A DNA stretch of 64,000 nt from Primula veris (lineage: Eukaryota > Streptophyta > Magnoliopsida > Ericales > Primulaceae): NCBI GenBank assembly GCA_963682055.1, contig OY821746.1, positions 28,152,481-28,216,480 of the forward strand. Direction: 5' to 3'. Below the pieces are notes generated by a model. It worked only from the letters and a program-made list of their open reading frames with translations. It did no database searches and was not told where the DNA came from. Made by a program: the position numbers and the translations under genes. Shown one piece after another: positions 13,765 through 23,424 of this stretch (positions are counted from its first letter, which is position 1; every line of letters begins with the position of its first letter).

Positions 13765-14310
13765 ACATATGAGTGTCATTCAACTCATTTTGGTTGTTAT
13801 TAATTTTAATATGAATGTCATTCTCTTCTATGTGACTATCATTTTCTTCAATTTGGTTGTCATAATCTTAAATATAAATACAACGTACTATTGCAATATA
13901 AGTGTTATTCAGTTCAATTTAGTTGTTATTTGGTTCAGTTTTGATGTCAAATATTGTCTCAATATGATTGTCATTCACTTTAATTTGGTTGTCTTTCGAT
14001 TCAATACGAATGTTATTCACTTTAATATGAGTGTCATTTGCTTAAATTTGATTGTTATTATTTCAATATGATCGTCATTCGCTTCAAATTAATTGTCATT
14101 GTTGTTCACTTCAATTTGCTTGTCATGACTTCAATTTGAGTTTATTCAATCCATTATGAATGTGTCATTTTGTTCCGTTTGTTATTATTCAATTTAATTT
14201 TTTATCATTCGATTCAATATCGTTGTCATTTGGTTCAATTTAGTTGTCATTCAGTTTAATTTTGTCATTTTATTCAATTTGATTGTGATTTTATTTGACT
14301 GTCATTCTTG
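13765..14310. repeat. Degenerate minisatellite built on GTCATTC-TTCAATTTGGTT
   Basis: About 545 bp of imperfect head-to-tail copies of a 20-25 bp unit such as TTGTCATTCGGTTCAATTTG, with spacer-length variation. The open frame across 13769-14071 is a by-product of the repeat. A single related unit (GTCATTCAGTTCAATTTG) lies at about 12473, so the family is dispersed locally. Confidence 0.8.
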
Positions 14311-16872
14311 TAGTGAACACGCCGACCAACCCATCTTTGTATTATTAACCTGATCTACACTTTTAAGTGTATAGAATAATTTATTTTGAATTTTAAATTA
14401 AATTTAGTATGATTATTTTTGTATTTTCACATATGTGCTGAGTTTTTAGTACTTGTTTTACCCAAATATTTAGTAGACCCACTGTACACTATTGTTAATT
14501 AATATAAAACACTGGTATATCATATCAAAGAAACTTAATTTTCTGTTGTACAGTATAATGTACCGAGATTCATACATACAATCCAGGACCATTGACAAAA
14601 AATTCACCCCCTTAGCTTGGAATGGGTAGTTGAAAATTGAATCTAATTAAATTAAATCTAAAAGGAATAGGGGTTAGGTATATCTAGTATATCTAAATAA
14701 GTCGTTGCAAAGATCTTCTAGAACCAACAATAAATTGTTCGTATTTAATTCTGGAGTACTTTTAAAACGTGGAACTAAATTTACCAAATGCTATCGTATT
14801 AGATATGATGGCTATATAGTGAAGGGCCTTAAATTAGGTTTCACAATTTTTTTTAAGCATCGCGAGTATACCTACTCGCGAGTATATCTACTCGCGACGG
14901 TCCTGACCTAATTCGTTTAGCTAAGGTCCTTTATGCAAACAACGTGGTTTAACTTTGGGTTAAATTGCCTCCACATATCTTAACTCACTCGTAGTTTTTT
15001 TTTTTAAATGCCACTGGTAGATCATTAATACAAATATTTTGTACTTAATATATTTGATCATTTATGGCGGCGGATGTATGAATGGTTAACGTTCGAATTT
15101 TGTTTGTTATTCAATAAATATAAATCAAAATCAAAATAAAATTAAATTAAATTATAACTAAACAGTTTCGAACTCATTATCTTATATATAAAATAACAAA
15201 CTACTCTACTATTTAATTTATTGCAACACACTGTAAATAAATTAGTGTTTAATATTTTTATTTTAACTACCAATTATATTAAAAGTATAGTCGGGGTTGT
15301 CATAATTTTTTTTTCAAACCAATCGTCCAAAATTCAACTCTTACTCGAGTTGGGCCTGGACCGCCCATGTCATCTACTATGCATAGTTTTTGTACTACCC
15401 TAACTAAGGTATGGTTTACTGGGATCACTTTTTAAACTCAAGAAATCGCTAATTTGTTTGTCATTTCCGATTTCATGTCTTACTTATTTTTAAGTAATTA
15501 TGTGTTTTTCTTAAATATTACCTTTCGTTTCCGGCCACCTAAGAAATAGCTTCACCCCTAGAATACAAGAAACTGAGTTGTTTCGTTACAACTTATAAAC
15601 AAATTAACAAGCTTGAATTTTCGTAGTTTTCAGCTTCAAACTTTTATTTATCCGTCAAAAGCTAGAAAAGTTCAACTAATTTAATCTATCCAACCAAATG
15701 CAATCTAGAGTAGGAAAATAATAAAAAAAACGTGAGTTTTTATAAGCTGCAACTAATCAAGCCAAATTAGTCAAAGGAGCGAACCAAATTCTATCAAACC
15801 CTATGGGATGGTAGTGCAACCAAGTGAGTGATGAGACGGGGGCTCATTCGGCATAGTTGGCGCCGGAAGCATATTGTTAGAGTGTAAATGAAACACGAGT
15901 GTTATTTTATTTTTAGTAGTATAGTAAATTTTTTTACAATCATATTAATGTATTGATTACGGAAAAATATTATTATAAAATAGTTATGTCTAATTAAATA
16001 GAGGTTACATAGAAAATCATAAGTTTTAAAAGTTATTTATGTATATAATATAAGATGTTTTACAAAGTCTACGTAAACAAATAAATTAAAATACAAAATG
16101 TTTAGTTAATTACAAATGTTTCGTTTAAATAAATATGCTTGATAAGTTGAAAATATTTTGAATTTAACAAAAAAAAAATGTTCATGCCAATTCAACAAAG
16201 GTTGTCCAGAGCTCCGATGAGCTGCCTAAAACTCCGGCAGGTGCCGTTAGCTTCATTGAGCAACGTATAGTTCTTTGCTAATACAAAAAAAAAAAAGAAT
16301 CTCATCTGAAATTGTCGTATCAATGCATAGCAGAAAAATTTCACAACTGCGAGATAGCTCAAATATGCTCAACTCCATAGCTATTGTTATGCACTTTGAG
16401 AGTCACACCAATTGATATAAACTAGAAACTAACATCCCTGTTCTCTAATAGTACTGTTGATGTTTCCACACCGTTCCTAAATTCCAGGGACATCTTTTCA
16501 CGAACCCAGTCATGATTTATTACTCAAAATTCCTTAATTAGTTGTGCTGTCATTTTCTTCAATCTAAAGAATTTGACTTTTTTCAATTTTTTTTTTTTTT
16601 TTGTTGTTGCTAAACCAACTTTTTTCTATGGTTACGAACATGTTTGCTGACAATTTTGAGACAGCCCATGTTTTACATTTAAAGTCAACAATATAACATT
16701 TGAATTAAGACTTTAGTTTCAAAGGCAACTCTTTTGTGGCGATCGATCGTAACCTTCATCTATTGATAAAATTCTATTTTTCCCAATATACTGTTTGATA
16801 TTTTAATCTATAGATCTTTACTATAAACTTACATAAAAGCACATCAATTTCAAGTTCAACCCATCCATTAGT
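14311..16872. other. Intergenic DNA, no gene recognised
   Basis: AT-rich, stop-dense sequence. Short GC-richer islands at about 15820-15870 and 16200-16265 may be worn gene fragments but cannot be assigned to a family. The TCGCGA repeat at 14860-14897 is listed separately. Confidence 0.5.
14860..14897. repeat. Three TCGCGA palindromes at an exact 16-bp period
   Basis: TCGCGA occurs at 14860, 14876 and 14892 inside a repeated TACTCGCGAGTATAYC unit. Both the unit and its core are close to palindromic, and the CpG-dense motif stands out from the AT-rich surroundings. Confidence 0.8.
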
Positions 16873-17618
16873 AGGACTGTAAATGAGATAAGTTGTTCGT
16901 TGAATCGTTCGTGTTTCGGCTCGGCTAAGTTTCGGTTCATATTCGTTCATTTATAAACAAACATGATAATAAACAAGAATATAACGTTCGTTTATTAATT
17001 GAACTGAAGATGAACACGTCTCTGTTCGTTTCATCTAATCTTGTATTCGTCTAACTATATATAAATTTTGATAAAATAAAATAAAAACTCAATTTATTAA
17101 TGATGTAATATCACTACAAATTAGTAAACTTATTTATACTACAATAATATTAATAATGATATGTTTATATTATTTCAAACTTATTAAAATAATTTATATA
17201 ATCATAGTATAAATACAGTCACCGATTTTATTGTTAAGTGCTCGACTTGTCAAAATAATTAATTATACGTATGTAAAAAAGAATTTATACATTTTTAGAA
17301 TATATAAACTTAAAACTAAGAAAATATGTTATGATATCAAATAAATAAATTAATTAACATTTTATTGATTTGTAAACAACTTTATTATAGTAAACAATAT
17401 AATATTAAATGATAAAAATATAATATATTGTAAAATCGAAAAGAAAAAAATACTATTTTTAATTATTAAATATTTTAAATTAATGAAAAGAGACGTTCAG
17501 AAAAAACTCGTATTCGGCTCGTTAAATATTCGGTTTATGTTTATCAAATGTTAATTCGTATTTAAATGAACATAACCATAAATGAAACAAGTGTTTCAAT
17601 TTAGCCATATCAGCTCTA
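16873..17618. mobile_element. Non-autonomous element with AGGGCCGTAAA-type end and TTCGTTY repeats
   Basis: Left end AGGACTGTAAATGAG, followed by TTCGTTGAATCGTTCGTGTT and TCGGCTCGGC. The right part has TATTCGGTTTATGTTT and AAATGAACATAACC in roughly inverse sense, around an AT-rich core of about 500 bp. It resembles the GGCCGTAAACGAACCGAA end of the element at 34125-34991. Boundaries are approximate and no coding capacity is visible. Confidence 0.5.
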
Positions 17619-19084
17619 TCCATGAGTATTGCTGATTTTACGGAGTATCTTTATAATTGGTTTAAGCACATGTAAAGATTTATATGTGTCCCCACGACCT
17701 TTTTTCAAGTCTTAGTCTCTTAATTTGGTACTTATTCCCCACCAAACAGCATGTCTTAGAAATCTCGTCTAAAACATAGTACAATGCATCAACAAAACTA
17801 GTCGGCAATTTAAATATATTGTGGGAGGATATTATACATGGATTTTTATTTTGAGATTTGTTCTCTAATCCAAGTGGGAAGTCATAGTTACCGACTTGTT
17901 TTGTAACGGTGTACTAAAGAATATTGTGATTAGTGAGGAACGAATTGATTGAGAATAAGTTTTAATACTTTAGAATTATTATTAGTATTTTACGCGTCCC
18001 ATGATAAATATTGAACTTAATATCTAATGACTTTATAGAGTTCTTGAAGATAAGAAATCTTTAATCTACAGATAGGTGGAACTTTTGCACTAACCACTAA
18101 TTAAAGATCAACACGTTGTTGTGGGATAACATACAAGTGCAGCGGTCCATATATTGCATACTTTTGGAGATCTAGCACAATTTTATAAACCCCCAAGGAA
18201 AATCGTGATGAAACAAGATCAATTTAGAACTACTGCACGTACAAATTACAATAATGATGAGAATAAACAGGTCAATGAGAAAAACAATCAGAACAAACTA
18301 CCCGAACATGAATATGCCTTTTTAGCACAAATGTTCACCTGATAAATTGATAGTTACCGAATACATTATTGCCAGGCCGATCTCGTAGCCTTAGAGAGTT
18401 CACAAGACGCCCCATTCCTTTAGAAAAATAGCAACCTTTTTTTTGGAAGTCAAACAATATTTCATTAAACAAAGGGAACAGTTGATTAGGACGGGGTTTC
18501 AAAAGATGTTGGGGAAGATTAACTCTAATTTGAGAGTTTGAGCTCGTTTAAGTTGCAAATAAAATTTATTAGCTAAACGTAGTCTCGATCGAATTAATGG
18601 CCAGACGGACAGTGATCACCCCCTGCAACTTTAATTCTAGCACGCAATTGTATCTAAATTAAGTCTTAAAACCTACATATATTTTTTTACGTAGTTGAAC
18701 ATAATCAAGTAGAGTTGTTATTGTCCAAGCTATATTTGGAAATTGGGCGAAAAACGAAGATCCAACTGTGTGCATTGGACCATATCTGATAAGCAGGACC
18801 CAAACTATTTCCAAAAAAAAAACCAATACTAATATTAACAGGACCCAAACAGTGCATTAAATATGTTCTATGGGTTATCATTAAAAGTTTCTTAGTAAAA
18901 AGAAGGGGAAAATGAAAATCAAACAAACAAACATAAAAAGAGTCTCTAATACTTCCATGGATAACGCACGTTTTATACCGATTTGTATCAACCGATCGAT
19001 TTTCGAACCGAACCAAACATGTAGGTATCTGATAGAACATAAAAATTAGACTCGAATATTCTATTCGGGTAATAATCAACCCAC
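17619..19084. other. Intergenic DNA, no gene recognised
   Basis: Frames at 18154-18342 (plus) and 18705-19079 (minus) are open but biased in composition and show no family signature. Nothing else is supported here. Confidence 0.5.
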
Positions 19085-19540
19085 TTTATAAATGGGTATC
19101 CAACGCTTAAATGGGTCATCTCATGCTTTTTATAGGAAATAAGGTATTACTATCAAAAGCCCAAGCCCAATCAAATGGGGACCCATGTCTGAAAAACCAC
19201 TGGGATGAAGACATTTGTCAACATCCTAGAAGGCATAGTTGCCTATAAATAGCCAACTACCCCTCCTAGAAAAGGACCAGAAAATCTATCCAAAAAATAT
19301 AGAGAGAAGTTGAGAAAAGAGAGAAATTAGTCAAAGCATATCACGCCAAGAAATAAACCGAGCAGAGATAAAGCCGAGCATCGAATAAAAGAGGAGAAAG
19401 ACCAAGAAGAGAGATTAAATAGTCAAATCGAGCACCATTGTAAAATAGAGATACTAATCCGAGCAAGTGTAATATTCCGAATAAAGATAACAATCCGAGC
19501 AATAATAAAGAGCAGGAAGTGTCATTATTTACAGTTGATT
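19085..19540 (+). mobile_element. Possible LTR or TRIM fragment
   Basis: A TATAAATAG box at 19254-19262 precedes about 280 bp of purine-rich leader-like sequence with four copies of CCGAGCA (19358, 19374, 19459, 19495). A TATA box followed by a short R/U5-like stretch suggests a solo LTR or TRIM, but no TG...CA ends or target duplication were found. Confidence 0.3.
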
Positions 19541-19549
19541 TACTATTAT

Positions 19550-20190
19550 ATTATTGTTGAAAAGCCTAACGCGACCGACCAAAGTTATGGCTTTATCAGT
19601 ATCAAAAGTTCGGCATACCGAATTTTCGGTACGGTACAACCGAACCAAACTTTAAAAGTTGGTTCGGTTTCGGTATTCATTTCATATGTTTGGTATAATA
19701 CCGAACCGAACCAAACATTAAAATTATAAAATATATGGAAATTTACACATAGTCATAACTTACAAATAAATTGTCATATAGTTTAGTTTATTTTTTCTTA
19801 CGACTTATTTTCATATTTACAAAGTCAAATACAATAATTTCGTGTTTCTCCATTTTCTTGTATCATGTTTTAAAATAATTCTTATTTTATTAGTATTTAC
19901 TATTTTAATCAAGTTCACGATAAATGTAGCAAATATAAGAATAATTGTACACATTTTATTTTTTATAAATTTTTTTGCTATTTTATTCTTACCAAGAATT
20001 GTTTTTTAATAATAGTAATATTTCGGTAGAAACGGAAAACCAAACCGTACTAACCGAAAAAGTCGGTATACCGAACTTTCGGTATACGGACTTTTTCGGT
20101 TCGGTTGTGATATAATTTTTTTCAAACCAAACAAGTTCGGTTTTGTATTGGTATATGGTCAAAAAAGTCGGTACCGTACCAAAGCCAGCC
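19550..20190. mobile_element. Inverted-repeat element rich in CCGAACCGAAC / CGGTTCGG
   Basis: The left part carries GGCATACCGAATTTTCGGTA, GGTACGGTAC and TACCGAACCGAACC; the right part carries the inverse order (GGTATACCGAACTTTCGGTA, CTTTTTCGGTTCGGTT, GGTACCGTACC) around an AT-rich core. This matches the architecture of the common plant CCGAA-repeat MITEs. Exact ends are uncertain. Confidence 0.55.
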
Positions 20191-20618
20191 ATATAATGGA
20201 GTATGCATAATTTTTTTCTTCTGAATTTGATGAAGTACATATGACTTTTTTTTTTTCCTTTGGTACGTACATAACTTGATTTTTGTTAATACTTAGATCA
20301 ATATAGATCCAGATAGATCGGATACAAGAACTCCCAGTGACGAGGTAGTGCTGGATACATATGTAAACTATTATTTAACTACGTGGGTGTTGAAAGCGTA
20401 TAAATTTCAAAATTTCATCAAAATATATGAAATTTTCAAGTGTTTTTACAATATGTGAGGTATTTCAGCCCTTTCTACCCGTTCCTCCTCTGAGAACTCC
20501 GTCCAATATAATTGCTGATTAATTTTACTTTGCCATCTTTACATTTGAAGCCAACATACATGCAAACAAAAAGCGTATTAAAACTTTCAAATTTTATAAA
20601 CAATCACATAATAGTCAT
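20191..20618. other. Intergenic DNA, nothing recognised
   Basis: AT-rich sequence with no open frame or repeat that I can support. Confidence 0.5.
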
Positions 20619-21492
20619 GACCTACACGCTCAGTGTTCAAGATCGCAATAAATGATATTCATCCAATTAAATTCATATGTAAAAGAACTTAAATTAATGG
20701 TAAGAAAAACAGATATAAAGAGTAAAGTATACTGAAAAATCCAAGAAATTAAAGCAAAATAAGTAAATAACTATACCGAAAATCACATCATGACCCGATC
20801 ATGTCCGTTCAAATACAAGATGATTATCTCACGTTATTATGTTAAGCAAAGATGAGTAGATGCACTTCTTGAGAGTAACCTGTAAAACTAAACTAGCCCA
20901 GGTATTACGATAGCGTCCATAGGGATTGGGCACTATAACAACTGATCGATTCTCGTTAGATTTCATGTCAGTAATGTTGTATCTAAACGATATTGTACTG
21001 TAAGTTTGTAAGAAAAATTACACTCATAATAGGGTCGTTAGTGAGATTGAACCATCATGTACCGGAAGTTTTTTTTTAATCAGTATCGATGTAGTAGTAT
21101 GTTATAACTTATAGAATGGAAACTTGAAAGCCGACTTTTAAGTTTCTATCAGGGCAACCTAAAATTCTAAACACTGTTTCATCATGGGGACACCTAGAGA
21201 AATTTAATAAAATTAGGTTTCTTATCAATTCACTTAGGTGGAGACCGTGGAGTACTTCTATATGGACGAAGTACACACACACACACACAAACAATCTTTG
21301 ATAGTAAATTTTTAGTTGAACGAACGAGGGTGCGTAAAAAAGACTTCATTCACCCCTAGTTGTTTTTTAACAAAAAGACGTAAGCAATCTCCATGATGAA
21401 GAAATACGAACAAAAAACGTCTTATACCAAATATGTGGAAATTCAGATTAGTGGGATTATGTAATTAAAGAATTTCTTTGATCTGATAACAG
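20619..21492. repeat. Tandemly duplicated non-coding block, unit 1
   Basis: Shares an ordered series of words with the next block: AAGATCGCAATA, CCGTTCAAATACAAGATGAT, ACTAGCCCAGGTAT, GGGATTGGGCAC, CTAAAATTCTA, TTGTTTCATCATG-like, CCATGATGAA and AATTTCTTTGAT. Divergence is substantial, with many small indels, so the duplication is old. It contains an (AC)n run near 21276. No conserved frame runs through both units, so it is probably not protein-coding. Confidence 0.75.
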
Positions 21493-21495
21493 AAC

Positions 21496-22650
21496 ATGAA
21501 ACACGCTTAGTTTTCAAAGATCGCAATATATGATACTCCATCAAATTCATATGTAAAGGACTGAAATTAATGCTAATTTTTTATTTTATAAAAAGTAACT
21601 GGAAAATCCAAGAAACTAATGCATAATATATAACTAAACCGAATAACATCATGACCGATCATGCATCCGTTCAAATACAAGATGATTATCTCATGTTATG
21701 TTAAGCAAGAAGAGCAGATTGCACTTCCTGAGAGTAATTCGTACGTACGATTATACTAGCCCAGGTATATTACAATAGGGATTGGGCACTTAAACAACTT
21801 TTGTTCTGGTTAGATTTCATATGTTAGTAATGTTGTATATAATGAAACTGTATGCTAAATTTGTAAGAAAGATTTAAAATCACGACATGGGACATTTACT
21901 AAAAAAAATACCCAAATAACGACGGGATTAGTGACGGTATTTTTTGTTACGAGCTTATTAACGACGGTTTTTGTGACGGTTTTGTGACAATTTAGTCAAT
22001 TTGTGACGACTTTGTGACAGTTTAGTCAATTTGTGATAGTTTAATCAATTTGTGACAGACTTGTGATAACTTTTGACTCTCACTAAATCAAATATTATTT
22101 TATAATGATTGAACCGTCCTGTAGTGGATTTTTTTTATCAGTATCATTAATATGTACGTAGTACTACGTCATTTAATTAAAGAAAGGAAAATTGAAAGCA
22201 ACTTTTTGCGTTCTTTTCAGGGTAACCTAAAATTCTAGACATTGTTTCATCATGCAAGGGTACGCATAATTAGAAAGTTTCACTCAAAATAGTCAGTATT
22301 TTTATTAATTCACTTGGGAGAGGGTCTTCTGTTATTGACTTGAAAAAAACTCGCAGCAGAACTTCCTGAAGACGGACTTTCTAGAGTCGGGAGTACTTCT
22401 ATGAACGAATTGTACACACAAAAATCCATCGACCGGGAGGGGACTTTTGAAGTAAATTTTAGTCAAACAACCGATGTGCATCAAGAAACACTTCATTCAT
22501 CACCAAGTTTTTAACTTATAACAAGACACACACGCAATCACCATGATGAAAAAAAAAGAACATATAAGTTATAACGGCTTATATATATACTAAATATATG
22601 GAAGTTCAAATAGTGCGATTATGTATAGAATTTCTTTGATTTGATAACAG
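21496..22650. repeat. Tandemly duplicated non-coding block, unit 2
   Basis: Second copy of the block above, in the same orientation, longer by about 280 bp mainly because of an insertion at about 21885-22105. Both copies end in a shared GAATTTCTTTGATYTGATAA stretch. Confidence 0.75.
21885..22105. mobile_element. Insertion in unit 2 with GTGACGG/GTGACAGTTTAGTCAAT repeats
   Basis: This stretch is absent from unit 1. It contains ACGACGGGATTAGTGACGG and several copies of TTTGTGACRRTTTAGTCAAT. GACGG-rich short repeats of this kind are common in plant non-autonomous DNA transposons; no clear terminal repeats were found. Confidence 0.45.
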
Positions 22651-22880
22651 AACATACTACGATTGACAATGTTATTACTCTAGAGAGTCAACTTATTGTT
22701 TTGATTATACAACGACTGAACAACCCATACTACGTTCTTGACAAATATGAGGATTTTTTTTACTTGACGGCTGAATAATGGTATAATCAACACAATCTTC
22801 ATATTTAACCCAAATATTCCATCATTATTAATTATCTCAATTCAATACAAGTAAATAATAACAGATTCGAAAGCGAAGTA

Positions 22881-22885
22881 ATCAA
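22881..22885. repeat. Target site duplication ATCAA, left
   Basis: Direct 5-bp repeat matching 27998-28002, immediately outside the LTR termini. Confidence 0.9.
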
Positions 22886-23378
22886 TATTAGAATTGTTGA
22901 TGATCAACAATTCACCCCTGCCTCCAAAACACCTCAATGGAGTTGAGTGTCGAAAGAAAATAAGCAAACAATTATGAACAATTGGAATGAATATAAATAT
23001 ACGAATAAGAAACAATAAGAGATATGTTTGTGGTTTCGGCCTCGCCTACGCCACTAATAATAACTATAATCTTGAAGAACAATATATAATGATTACAATC
23101 ACTCATAGACTTGCTCTCTCAATACCTATAGCTAACTATTGTTATTCTCTCAAAATTGTTGAATAACTTTAATGATGAATACATGCACTATTTATAGGAG
23201 TAGTATCCAATCCTCATACGGTAATGGATGTCCTAATTCAAGGCCACTTCTATCTCCTAAACTATAGCTAATTCATGTACTTCAATCCTTGTCCAATTCC
23301 AACTCTATCAAGAGAGTTTGTAGCCCATCGAATTCCTATGTACGTGCATGACTTTCATGCAGGCGAGGAATCCCAACA
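22886..23378 (-). repeat. 3' LTR of the copia element
   Basis: On the minus strand it begins TGTTGGGATTCC and ends TTCTAATA, a slightly degenerate inverted terminus. A TATAAATA box (plus-strand TATTTATA, 23189-23196) lies inside. Confidence 0.95.
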
Positions 23379-23391
23379 ATTCTCCCCCTTC
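23379..23391 (-). other. Polypurine tract of the copia element
   Basis: Minus-strand GAAGGGGGAGAAT directly abuts the 3' LTR; this is the expected plus-strand DNA primer. Confidence 0.85.
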
Positions 23392-23424
23392 CGAGCCGTG
23401 AAGGAGAGATTTCTAGCTCCATCT

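Noticed and set aside
18705..19079. 124-codon minus-strand frame
   Set aside because: Its sequence partly comes from CCGAACCGAACC-type repeat DNA and matches no family; codon use looks random.
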